NCBI GenBank assembly: GCA_002423025.1
Contig: DIUN01000011.1
Location: 1-62,647 of the forward strand
DNA from: Sphingomonadales bacterium UBA6157
GTDB taxonomy: Bacteria; Pseudomonadota; Alphaproteobacteria; Sphingomonadales; Sphingomonadaceae
Direction of reading: 5' to 3'
Length of the DNA stretch: 62,647 nt
Part shown: piece by piece, positions 54,028 to 62,265 of the stretch
Layout of the letters: every line of letters begins with the position of its first letter
Position numbering within the stretch: the first letter of the stretch is position 1
The notes under the pieces: model-generated
What the model was told of the DNA's origin: nothing
The model's input: only the letters and a program-made list of their open reading frames with translations
Databases searched by the model: none
Translations under genes and position numbers: made by a program

Positions 54028-54716
54028 GCCGCGGCCTGCAAGGCTGGCGGGGCGAGCGTCAGCACTTTTGCAAAGCGCGGCCGAATGCGCACATCATGCG
54101 TCGCCACCAGCAGCGTGGCGCCGGTCGCGGTCGCTGTCTCGAAGAGCAGGTCGATCATTGCTGCGGCGTTGGAGTCGTCGAGTGCTGAAGTCGGCTCGTC
54201 GGCCACCACAAGGCGTGGCCTGGTGATCAGGGCCCGCGCGATGGCGGCGCGCTGGCCCTCACCTTGGCTCAGCGCACGAGGCTTGGCATCAGCGCGGTGC
54301 GCCAGTCCGACCCGGGCAATGAGCGCGGAAATCTCGGCCGGGTCGTGCAGGCCGCGGCCAATATGCTGCGCCAGCGCCAGGTTCTCGCGCACCGTGAGCG
54401 CCGGGATCAGCCGCAGGGTCTGGAACACCAGCCCGATGGTACGGCGGCGCAGCGCGTCACGCGCGGCCGGGGCCAGTGCGGTCATGTCCATACCGTCGAT
54501 CCGGGCGCTGCCACTGGTCGGCGTTACGAGGCCGCAGATAATGTTGATGAGAGTCGTCTTGCCCGAGCCGGAAGGCCCAAGGACCAGCGCGTGCTCGCCG
54601 GCAGCCTGCTCCCAGCCGGGTATGGCCAGGACCGTGCGCCCGTCCATAGCATGCGAAAGCGTACTGAAGCTGACCAGCGGCGTGGTGGCGGCGCTGACTC
54701 CTGCCGCCAACTTCAA
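54024..54716 (-). CDS. ABC transporter ATP-binding protein, MacB/LolD type
   Basis: 230 aa. Walker A GPSGSGKTTLINIICGL, Q-loop, signature LSQGEGQRAAIARALI, Walker B LVVADEPTSALDDSNAAA and the H-loop in VATHDVRIR. The order and length match LolD/MacB ATPases that pair with FtsX-fold permeases. Second in the minus-strand run of small protein - ATPase - permease - DUF3299, each overlapping the next by 4 bp. Confidence 0.93.
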   Translation of the reverse strand: MKLAAGVSAATTPLVSFSTLSHAMDGRTVLAIPGWEQAAGEHALVLGPSGSGKTTLINIICGLVTPTSGSARIDGMDMTALAPAARDALRRRTIGLVFQTLRLIPALTVRENLALAQHIGRGLHDPAEISALIARVGLAHRADAKPRALSQGEGQRAAIARALITRPRLVVADEPTSALDDSNAAAMIDLLFETATATGATLLVATHDVRIRPRFAKVLTLAPPALQAAA

Positions 54717-54979
54717 GGTGCGGTTGGAGCGGTGCTGGCGTCTGCAACGGTGGTGGCGGTGCCGTTCGCAGCGGCGCCTTCCGCCTGGGCGAGGCCATAT
54801 TGACGAATGAAGGAGGCACGGGCGCGCGCCATCGCCTCTTCCTTGGCACGAGCTGCTTCCTCGGCATCCATCCCGATCTGGTAGCTATGGCCGGCAAAAT
54901 CCGGGAGGTAATCCAGATCACATGCAGCGGCGGGAACCGTGGCGAGTGCGAGGAATGGGACGATAAGCAAGCTGCGCAT
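54713..54979 (-). CDS. Small periplasmic protein upstream of the ABC genes
   Basis: 88 aa: signal peptide MRSLLIVPFLALATVPAAAC, then DLDYLPDFAGHSYQIGMDAE and a charged helix (EAARAKEEAMARARASFIRQ). The Cys after AAA could be a lipobox-like residue, so it may be a lipoprotein. No domain recognised. It is the first gene of the ABC-DUF3299 operon and probably the periplasmic partner. Ribosome site AGGAGA lies 6 bp before the ATG. Confidence 0.7.
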   Translation of the reverse strand: MRSLLIVPFLALATVPAAACDLDYLPDFAGHSYQIGMDAEEAARAKEEAMARARASFIRQYGLAQAEGAAANGTATTVADASTAPTAP

Positions 54980-55084
54980 GGAAATCTCCTGTATAAGAAT
55001 GTTACACGCGGAAAACACGAAAATCCAGAGGTGTTGCTGCAATGCAACGAAGTGCGATGAGCGATGCCAAAACGCCTCTGCCAG

Positions 55085-55576
55085 TTAGCGCTGCGGCTCG
55101 AAAATGACCGGTGGATTCACCCGGCGTGACACTTCTCGCATTACGAAGCTGCTGCGAATGCGTGAGACGTGCGGCAGTATGGAAAGCTCCTTGCGGTAGA
55201 TCTTGTCATATTCATTGAAGGAATCGACATGGATCATGATGATGAAGTCGATGTCGCCTGAGATAAATCCACAGTAGGAGATGGAGGGGCACTTCATCAC
55301 TTCCTGTTCGAATTCGTTGAGGATGTTTTCGGCCTGTGAGTTGAGCTCTACGGATACGATAACAACGCCGCCGAAACCCAGTTTCGCAAAGTCCAAAGTG
55401 GCATTGTATCCAGTGATGATCCCCTTCTCCTCAAGGATCTTGCGGCGCCGCGCCACCGCCGTGCTGGAGAGGTTGATGCGTTCGCCAAGGTAGACATCCG
55501 AGGCCCTGCCATCTCCGGAGAGTTCTCTCAGGATGCGATAGTCAACAGCATCAAGAGTATTTTCGACAGAATGCAT
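55085..55576 (-). CDS. Lrp/AsnC-family transcriptional regulator
   Basis: 163 aa. N-terminal winged HTH (LDAVDYRILRELSGDGRASD then INLSSTAVARRRKILEEKGI) and a C-terminal RAM domain with the FGGVVIVSVEL and GFISGDIDFIIMIHVDSF strands for amino-acid sensing and oligomerisation. It starts at the ATG of MHSVENTL; a TTG five codons upstream is less likely. Divergent from the TonB receptor and M20 genes, so it probably controls them in response to an amino acid or peptide product. Confidence 0.92.
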   Translation of the reverse strand: MHSVENTLDAVDYRILRELSGDGRASDVYLGERINLSSTAVARRRKILEEKGIITGYNATLDFAKLGFGGVVIVSVELNSQAENILNEFEQEVMKCPSISYCGFISGDIDFIIMIHVDSFNEYDKIYRKELSILPHVSRIRSSFVMREVSRRVNPPVIFEPQR

Positions 55577-55974
55577 CAATGATATCTCCAACGACGCCGG
55601 ATTCTCAACCTATGCGGCAGATTTCTGCCCAAGAATCATGAGAAGCGCAATCACGTTTCTGGTAGCGTTCATGTCGTCGCACCCGGAGATTCTCGGTGTT
55701 CAGTGATTGCCGTGGGGCAATTCGGAGTGCGGACGATGGCGGCTTCCTTGCCTCGGCGTGTTCATCCGGCCACTTGAAAGCTGGTGAATTGCAGGCAATA
55801 GATTTCGTCTGGATACAGGATGCCCGGCAACGGCCGGCAGGGAACAGGGAAGCGACTTAATAGACACCCGTGCGAATCAAACGATAAAAATCGTGTTTGC
55901 ACAAAGGGTTGAGCGCCGATCGGCTTTCTGGGGAGGGTATCTGATTCGCCAGACTATCTTCAAAGGGGGAAAGC
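55577..55974. promoter_or_regulatory. Divergent control region of Lrp-type regulator and TonB receptor
   Basis: About 400 bp without a gene. It contains ACGATAAAAATCGT (55881-55894), an AT-centred palindrome like Lrp-family sites, about 90 bp before the receptor start. The stretch is more AT-rich than the flanking genes near the palindrome. I cannot place a confident -35/-10 pair. Confidence 0.5.
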
Positions 55975-58893
55975 ATGACCATCACGAACACCGGCGCCGC
56001 ACAGGGCTTTGAGTCCGCCGGCCGCAATATCCGCGCTTATGGGTTGGCTACGGTCGGCGCCATGGCCCTTATTCTCGGCGCCCAACCGGCGCTGGCTCAG
56101 GACGCCGTCGCGCAGGCCGACGGCGCCGAAGCACCCGCCGAGGCGATTGTTGTCACCGGATCGCGTATCGCCCGCTCGGGCTATGACGCGCCGACTCCGG
56201 TCAACGTCGTCTCTGAAATTGAGCTGAAGGCTGAGCCGCAGGCCAACATCGGCGATTATGTGAGCACGCTGCCGGCAGTTCAGGGCAGCGCCTCCTCCTC
56301 CACCAACTCCGGTTCGCTCTCGAACGGCCAGGCTGGCATCGCTACGGTCAACCTTCGCAACCTTGGCGCCAACCGCACTCTCATCCTGATCGACGGACAG
56401 CGCTCCGTTGCTTCCGCCACTCAAGGCCTCGTGGATGTGCAGACCATTCCGCAGGGCCTCATCAAGGGCGTGGAAGTCGTGACTGGCGGTGCCTCTTCGG
56501 TCTATGGTTCGGATGCTGTTGCCGGTGTCGTAAACTTCATCCTCAACAAGGATTATGAGGGTTTCAAGGCCGAGTACGAGCACGGCGTTACCACCTATGG
56601 CGATGTGCCAAACCACCTGGTGCGGGTCACGGCCGGCATTCCTTTCGCCGGCGGCAAGGGCAAGCTGCTGCTCTCGGGTGACTATTTCACCCAGGAAGGC
56701 GTTGATACCTATGATCGCAAGTGGCAGCAGAGCGGCTTCTTCCAGATCGACAACCCAGCCTATGCTGTTGGCAACGGGCAGCCGGAGCGCCTCGTCGCGA
56801 GCGGTATCGGTACATACCAGTTCACTCCGGGCGGTATCGTCAACAGCGGACCGTTGCGTGGGACCTACTTCGGCACCGTCAATCCGACGACCGGGCAGGC
56901 GTCTCTTAACCAGTTCACGTACGGCGCCACAAAGGGCCAGTGGATGCAGGGCGGTGACTATCTGATCAGCCGCGAAGGCCATCTCAATACCAACTCGCTT
57001 GCGCCAAGCGAAAAGCGGGCCAATGCCTTTGGCCGTCTCTCGTACGAAATCTCGCCAGCGATCGAAATTTTCGGCCAGTTTGGTTACTCGCGCTACGAGG
57101 GCCAGAGCTTCTACCAGCAGACCCCGTCAACTGGCGTCACCATCCAGCGGGACAATGCCTATCTCCCGACAGCGTTCCGTGACTTGATGGTCGCCAACAA
57201 CCTGACGTCCGTGTCGATCGGCACCAGTAACTCCGGCATTCCGCAGCAGGGCAGTGACAACAAGCGCGAAGTGTTCCGCTATGTCATCGGTGCGGATGGC
57301 GGTTTTGATACCGGCAATATCTCCTGGAACTACAGTGCCTATTACCAGCTCGGTATCGCCAAGACGCGAGAACTGCTGACCAATACCTGGCTCAACAGCC
57401 GGCTGTCGCTGGCGCAGGATGCGGTGTTCGCGCCTGCCGGCAACGCGCTAGGCGTCGCGGCGGGTACGATCGTATGCCGTTCCTCGCTCACCAACACCAC
57501 CAACGGCTGCGTACCCATCAGCCGCATCGGCATCAACGGCCCGGCCAGCGATGCCGCGCTCAGCTACATCTTCAACGATGGCGAGCAGCCGCTGCGTACC
57601 CAGCGCCTGCGCCAGGATGTGGCGGCCATAAGCTTCTCCACCAATGAGCTATTCAACAACTGGGCTGGCCCGGTGTCGCTGGCTTTCGGCGCAGAGTATC
57701 GTCGTGAGGCGGTGGATGGCGTGGTCGATCCGCAGTTCAATTCGGGTTGGCTCTATGGCAACTATCGGGTCACTGCCGGCAACTTCGACGTCAAGGAAGG
57801 CTTCATCGAGACCATCGTTCCGATTTATGAGGGCCTTGATCTTAACGCCGCGCTTCGTGTCACCAACTACTCGACCTCCGGCACGGTGACGACCTGGAAG
57901 GTTGGCGGCACCTGGCAGGTCATCGATGACTTGAAGTTCCGCGCCACGCGCTCGCGTGACATCCGCGCACCAAACCTCAACGATCTGTTTGCCCCCGGCA
58001 CAGCGCGCACGAACACTATCAATGTGCCGCTTCCTGGTGGCGGCACGCGCTCCGATGAATTCCTCGAGCAGACCACCGGAAACACCATCCTGCGTCCTGA
58101 GGTCGCTCAGACATGGGGTGTAGGCGCTGTCGTGACTCCCGGCTTCCTTCCCGGCTTCGCGGCCTCGGTGGATTATTTCGATATCAAGCTTTCCGATGCC
58201 ATCGCCAACCTGACTGCACAAACCACGGTCAACCTCTGCTACGAGAACAATGTTCAGGAGCAGTGCAACCAGATCACCGGGGTGAATACCGATAACATCA
58301 CCGTCATTACGCTGGTACCGTTCAACTTCGCCTCACAGCGGACCAAGGGCATCGATTTTGAAGCCAGCTACCGTGCCAATCTTGGCGCCGGCGCGCTGAC
58401 GCTGCGTGGTGTCGCATCGCACTACATCGACAACATCGTCGACAATGGCATCGACGTGCCGCGTGACCTTGCGGGCCAGAACGCCGGTGGCGGTGACGGC
58501 ACCCCGAAGTGGAACTTCCGTCTTTCGGCAAATTACGACACCGAAAAGTGGGCGTTCAATCTGGTCGGCCGCGGGTTCTCCGGTGGCAAGTATGACAATA
58601 ATTTCTTCGAGTGCGTCAGTGCTTGCCCGCTTTCGACGCCCGCTAACCGGACGATCAACGAGAATGATATTGCCGGCCAATGGTATGCGGATGCCTCGAT
58701 CACGCATCGCTTCAACGTGAAGAGCTCGAAGGCGGAAGTGTTCCTCTATGTCCGCAACCTGCTCAATACTGATCCGGTGCTGGTGGGCAACGGCCCAACG
58801 GGCAACAACACGCCGGCCTATCCGCAGACCAACCGGAACCTTTACGACGTGCTGGGCCGCACGTTCCGCCTCGGCGTCAGGTTCGAATACTGA
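55975..58893 (+). CDS. TonB-dependent outer-membrane receptor
   Basis: 972 aa. Export signal at the N-terminus (AYGLATVGAMALILGAQPAL, cleavage near ALAQ). The plug domain starts EAIVVTGSRIARSGYD and continues NVVSEIELKAEPQANIGDYV with LPAVQGSAS, ILIDGQRSV, and IPQGLIKGVEVVTGGASSVYGSDAVAGVVNF. The remaining ~750 residues are a 22-strand-type barrel with the terminal strand ending LRVGVRFEY-like (FRLGVRFEY). The plug type is that of oligopeptide/carbohydrate receptors in sphingomonads. It is co-directional with the secreted M20 hydrolase 38 bp downstream. Confidence 0.93.
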   Translation: MTITNTGAAQGFESAGRNIRAYGLATVGAMALILGAQPALAQDAVAQADGAEAPAEAIVVTGSRIARSGYDAPTPVNVVSEIELKAEPQANIGDYVSTLPAVQGSASSSTNSGSLSNGQAGIATVNLRNLGANRTLILIDGQRSVASATQGLVDVQTIPQGLIKGVEVVTGGASSVYGSDAVAGVVNFILNKDYEGFKAEYEHGVTTYGDVPNHLVRVTAGIPFAGGKGKLLLSGDYFTQEGVDTYDRKWQQSGFFQIDNPAYAVGNGQPERLVASGIGTYQFTPGGIVNSGPLRGTYFGTVNPTTGQASLNQFTYGATKGQWMQGGDYLISREGHLNTNSLAPSEKRANAFGRLSYEISPAIEIFGQFGYSRYEGQSFYQQTPSTGVTIQRDNAYLPTAFRDLMVANNLTSVSIGTSNSGIPQQGSDNKREVFRYVIGADGGFDTGNISWNYSAYYQLGIAKTRELLTNTWLNSRLSLAQDAVFAPAGNALGVAAGTIVCRSSLTNTTNGCVPISRIGINGPASDAALSYIFNDGEQPLRTQRLRQDVAAISFSTNELFNNWAGPVSLAFGAEYRREAVDGVVDPQFNSGWLYGNYRVTAGNFDVKEGFIETIVPIYEGLDLNAALRVTNYSTSGTVTTWKVGGTWQVIDDLKFRATRSRDIRAPNLNDLFAPGTARTNTINVPLPGGGTRSDEFLEQTTGNTILRPEVAQTWGVGAVVTPGFLPGFAASVDYFDIKLSDAIANLTAQTTVNLCYENNVQEQCNQITGVNTDNITVITLVPFNFASQRTKGIDFEASYRANLGAGALTLRGVASHYIDNIVDNGIDVPRDLAGQNAGGGDGTPKWNFRLSANYDTEKWAFNLVGRGFSGGKYDNNFFECVSACPLSTPANRTINENDIAGQWYADASITHRFNVKSSKAEVFLYVRNLLNTDPVLVGNGPTGNNTPAYPQTNRNLYDVLGRTFRLGVRFEY

Positions 58894-58931
58894 GAATCTG
58901 GGCAATAGATTGTACACAAGGGGATGACGGC

Positions 58932-60524
58932 ATGTTGAAGAAAAGCACGATGATCATGGCGGCGCTGTTGGCCAGCGCCGCCGTGCAGGCCCCGGCGCTG
59001 GCAGCGGCCAGCCCGGCGATGAAGAAGGCGGCAGCCGCCGGCGTCGATTCCCGCACCAAGATGGTGCAGGAAATGGTCGATTCGATCTTCAGCTTTGCCG
59101 AGCCGGGCTTTCAGGAGTTCAAGACCTCGGAATACATCACCGGGATCCTGGAAAAGAACGGCTTCAAGATTGAGCGCGGCGTTGCCGGAATCCCCACGGC
59201 CTGGACGGCAACCTGGGGTGAAGGTGGCCCCAAGGTTGCGCTGGGCAGCGATATCGATGGCCTGCTCGGTCTTTCGCAATATCCGGGCATGGCCGAACTG
59301 AAGCCGATGGTGGACGGCGCTCCTGGCCATGGCGAGGGGCACAACTCGGGCATGCCGCTGATGGTCGTGGCGGCGCTGGCGGCCAAGGATGTGATGCAGA
59401 AGAACGGCATCAAGGGCCAGATCATGCTGTGGCCTGGCGTTGCCGAGGAGTTGCTGGCGACCAAGGCTTATTATGTGCGTGCGGGCATGTTCAAGGATGT
59501 CGATGCCTCGATCTTCACGCATGTCAGCCGGGATTTCAGCACGGGCTGGGGTCCGGCAGGTAACAACGGCATGGTTTCGGTGGAATATACCTTCCATGGA
59601 AAGACTTCGCATGCTGCCGGGGCGCCTTGGTTCGGTCGCAGCGCCCTTGATGGCGTTGAATTGATGAATGTCGCCTGGAACATGCGTCGCGAACATTTGC
59701 CCGTTACGCAGCGTTCGCACTATGTGATTACCGGTGGTGGTGGCCAGCCGAACATTGTTCCGGACGAAGCCTCTGTCTGGTATTATTTCCGTGAAGGCAC
59801 GTTTGATACTATTCGTGGTCTTTACGAGACGGGCAACCGCATTTCCGAGGCTGCTGCCAAGGGTACGGACACGACCGTGACCCGGCGGATCCTTGGCTAT
59901 GCTGCTCCGAATTACGGAAATAAGCCTTTGGCTGAAGCGGCTTACGCCAACATCAAGGCGGTTGGGATGCCTACATGGTCGGCGGATGACGAGGCGTTTG
60001 CCAAGTTGATGCAGGAGACCAACAAGGTGAAGGTCGAGGCGCTGGCGAAGGAGGTGGCGCCGCTTTCCACGCCTGATCTGCGTGGTGTTTCGATGGGCGG
60101 CGGCTCGGACGATATTGGCGACATCATGTGGACGGTGCCGACGATTACGATCCGTTATCCGTCCAATATTCCCAATGCGATCGGGCATAACAAGCAATCG
60201 GCGATGGCGATGGCGACGCCGATTGCACACAAGGGCGTTGTTGTGGGTGCCAAGGCAGTCGCGATGACGGTTCTTGACTTGATGACGACCCCCAAGATCA
60301 TTGCGGACGCCAAGAACTACTTCAACACCGTGCAGCTCAAGGACCAGAAGTATGATCCTGTGCTGACGGATGCTGACATGCCGGCGATTCATCTCAACCG
60401 CCAGATCATGGGTGAGATGCGTCCCAAGCTTGAAAAGTTCTACTATGATCCGAGCAAATATGGCTCGTATCTGGAGCAGCTGGGCGTGAAGTATCCAACA
60501 GGAACCATGGCTCCGGCCAAGTAG
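58932..60524 (+). CDS. Secreted M20-family amidohydrolase (AbgB/peptidase-like)
   Basis: 530 aa with signal peptide (MLKKSTMIMAALLASAAVQA). M20 features: ALGSDIDGLLGLSQ near residue 98 (first metal Asp), GEGHNSGMPLMVVAALAAKD (second metal region), WPGVAEELLATKAYY (Glu-Glu catalytic pair) and THVSRDF/KTSHAAGAPW (dimerisation domain). The AbgB-like pattern suggests hydrolysis of an amide in an acyl- or aminobenzoyl-amino acid. Pairs with the TonB receptor: import then hydrolysis, under the Lrp-type regulator. Confidence 0.92.
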   Translation: MLKKSTMIMAALLASAAVQAPALAAASPAMKKAAAAGVDSRTKMVQEMVDSIFSFAEPGFQEFKTSEYITGILEKNGFKIERGVAGIPTAWTATWGEGGPKVALGSDIDGLLGLSQYPGMAELKPMVDGAPGHGEGHNSGMPLMVVAALAAKDVMQKNGIKGQIMLWPGVAEELLATKAYYVRAGMFKDVDASIFTHVSRDFSTGWGPAGNNGMVSVEYTFHGKTSHAAGAPWFGRSALDGVELMNVAWNMRREHLPVTQRSHYVITGGGGQPNIVPDEASVWYYFREGTFDTIRGLYETGNRISEAAAKGTDTTVTRRILGYAAPNYGNKPLAEAAYANIKAVGMPTWSADDEAFAKLMQETNKVKVEALAKEVAPLSTPDLRGVSMGGGSDDIGDIMWTVPTITIRYPSNIPNAIGHNKQSAMAMATPIAHKGVVVGAKAVAMTVLDLMTTPKIIADAKNYFNTVQLKDQKYDPVLTDADMPAIHLNRQIMGEMRPKLEKFYYDPSKYGSYLEQLGVKYPTGTMAPAK

Positions 60525-60630
60525 GGCGGGGTAAAACGGGGCCTGGCGGGAGCCAGGCGGGCACCGGGTCGGAGTCGGCCCGGATGCGGGCCGGACGTCG
60601 CCGGTATGTAAAAAGACTCCACACGGAGCT

Positions 60631-60667
60631 AATCCGGCGGTCTCGGGGGGGGGGGCGCCGGATTTTT
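60631..60667 (+). terminator. Hairpin terminator with an eleven-G loop
   Basis: AATCCGGCG (60631-60639) pairs perfectly with CGCCGGATT (60656-60664). The 16-nt loop is GTCTC plus eleven consecutive G residues (60645-60655). Five T follow (60663-60667). It would end transcription of the receptor/M20 operon 107 bp after the stop. A weaker hairpin GCCTGGC/GCCAGGC lies at 60541-60558. Confidence 0.6.
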
Positions 60668-61634
60668 GCTGCCAGGGCCGGTGGCCGGGCGCAGGGAGGG
60701 CGCCAGCAGCTGCGAATCGCGCCTGCCTCGGGCAGCCACATGCCGCTGCTCTGCGCTCGCAGGCGGCCTGCAAGGGCCGCCGTCGACCAATCCCCGCGAA
60801 CATTCATGGTTCACCGCGCGGAGCGTGTGGTGGCGGCGTGCGGCGGTGCATGCGGGCTCAGGTAACCGCCTGGGATAGTACGTCGTCACCCGCTGCGCAC
60901 TCGGCGCGCGTTCGCCCGGAAATTGCGACCGCGACGGTTCTAGCTGGCCGGGGTTGTTGCACGTTGAATCTGAACGAAACAACGCTGACATGAGGCTTAA
61001 ATTAGCCCGGACGAGGCGTCCAGGTTGAGATGATCGGGTCTGAAACTGCCATTTCGGAGCCACCAAGATGGTTAACAGCCGGGCTTTGTTGGCCTTTCCG
61101 CCGCAGTGCCCCTGTTCGGGGGTTTGTCGAGCCTTGCAGGGGTTTGCGGACGACACGCTGTTGGCTGGCTGGAGGCGCAATTCTCTAGGTGGCGAGGCTG
61201 GAGTCGGCCCTGGAACGGGCGGGCAGCCGCAGCAAAATCGGGTAGATTCCTGTGAATTTTATATCTGTAACAGCTGCGGGGTTTTACGGATGGAGGCCGT
61301 GCATCAATCCCCCATCATGGCATGTATTTCGGCTGATAGATGTTGAATATGAACGCAATTTCAAAGAATTAACGATTTCTCAATTTCTCCGAAAGTTGGG
61401 AAACATGGTTAACATTACCATGACGTAATATCTTAGAAACCAGCCCTAAACCGCTTTTAATGATGCAAAAAATTCTGCAGCCTGTATTTGGAAAGTAGAT
61501 CTGGCGGCGATGAAGGGATCGGGGGTCGAATGGCCCATCTATCGTGTGCACAGGTTCGGTATTGCCGGCTGGGCAATTCAGCGCAGCCAGCGGGATCAAT
61601 CCGGCCTCGAGCCGTAAACAAGAGGGACTAGGGC
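60668..61634. other. Gene-poor region before the Flp pilin genes
   Basis: Almost 1 kb with only short frames (for example a 92-codon frame at 61068-61346) that show no family similarity or good ribosome sites. It becomes AT-rich after 61340 and contains CATGGT-TAACATT-ACCATG (61404-61422), a possible operator. I do not call a gene here; it may carry a regulatory RNA or a long 5' control region of the pilin locus. Confidence 0.5.
61602..61614 (+). promoter_or_regulatory. Mini-hairpin before pilin 1 ribosome site
   Basis: CGGC-CTCGA-GCCG, then TAAACAAGAGGGA (ribosome site AGAGGGA) before the ATG at 61635. The same stem with a different loop is found before pilin 2, so the stem is conserved while the loop is not. 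Confidence 0.5.
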
Positions 61635-61823
61635 ATGATTAAACTTCTTCGCAAGATCAAGCTGGACGAAAGCGGCGCGTCCGCCGCTGAGTACGCTCTG
61701 ATCGTCGCCGTGCTTGGCGGCTTTGTGGTTCTCGGCGCGACTGCCTTCGGTGGCAGCCTCCAGAACGCCATGACCAACACCGGTACGGCTCTGGGTGATA
61801 AAGCTCCGGCAGTTTTCCCATAA
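61635..61823 (+). CDS. Flp-family type IVb pilin (copy 1)
   Basis: 62-aa major-pilin precursor for a Flp/Tad pilus. Short basic leader MIKLLRKIKLDESG, cleaved by a prepilin peptidase (TadV/CpaA) after Gly, giving mature ASAAEYALIVAVLGGFVVLG with Glu at +5 and Tyr at +6. The C-terminal half is hydrophilic (NTGTALGDKAPAVFP). A tandem copy follows. Tad assembly genes are expected just outside the window. Confidence 0.93.
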   Translation: MIKLLRKIKLDESGASAAEYALIVAVLGGFVVLGATAFGGSLQNAMTNTGTALGDKAPAVFP

Positions 61824-61986
61824 AAAGTAATAAATTGTTTTTAATGAAGTGTATGATGTCCCGTCGTGTATAAGGGACGAAGCTTTGGACTTGCGATGGA
61901 ACTTTGGAACAAACTGGTTCTGCCATTCGAAAGTTTAGGCTCATCAACGCAGACTCGGCAAGTCGGCTTGGTCAGCGAAATAAATC

Positions 61987-61999
61987 CGGCTCCGTGCCG
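61987..61999 (+). promoter_or_regulatory. Mini-hairpin before pilin 2 ribosome site
   Basis: CGGC-TCCGT-GCCG followed by TAACTAGAGGGACAAG before the ATG at 62020. It duplicates the pre-gene hairpin of pilin 1 with a changed loop. Confidence 0.5.
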
Positions 62000-62019
62000 T
62001 AACTAGAGGGACAAGTGCT

Positions 62020-62208
62020 ATGTTCAAGCTTCTTCGTAAACTTAAGATGGACGAAAGCGGCGCTTCGGCTGCTGAGTACGCCTTGATTGTTGCTGTTCTG
62101 GGTGGCTTTGTGGTTCTCGGCGCGACTGCCTTCGGTGGCAGCCTCCAGAACGCTATGACCAACACCGGTACGGCTCTGGGTAATAAAGCTCCGGCAGTTT
62201 TCCCATGA
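62020..62208 (+). CDS. Flp-family type IVb pilin (copy 2)
   Basis: 62 aa, differing from copy 1 at only four residues (positions 2, 8, 10 and 54). The mature part differs by one residue (Asn for Asp at 54). Same prepilin cleavage context DESG/ASAAEYAL. The 5' third of the gene differs at many synonymous sites, while the 3' two thirds are nearly identical at DNA level. Followed by a strong terminator. Confidence 0.93.
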   Translation: MFKLLRKLKMDESGASAAEYALIVAVLGGFVVLGATAFGGSLQNAMTNTGTALGNKAPAVFP

Positions 62209-62234
62209 TCCTTTGACCTTAGGGTCAAGAAATG

Positions 62235-62265
62235 GCCCGCGCTTCTCAAGAAGCGCGGGCTTTTT
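62235..62265 (+). terminator. Rho-independent terminator after pilin 2
   Basis: GCCCGCGCTT (62235-62244) pairs with AAGCGCGGGC (62251-62260) around a 6-nt loop, followed by TTTTT (62261-62265). This is a classical strong terminator that closes the pilin transcript and would separate it from any tad genes downstream. Confidence 0.85.

Noticed and set aside
60629..61180. A 183-codon minus-strand frame at 60.6-61.2 kb
   Set aside because: It reads through the terminator G-tract and is a low-complexity Arg/Pro-rich frame; it has no family signature.
61068..61346. A 92-codon frame in the pilin-upstream spacer
   Set aside because: No ribosome site at a proper distance, no similarity, and Cys-rich composition not typical of the genome; treated as chance.
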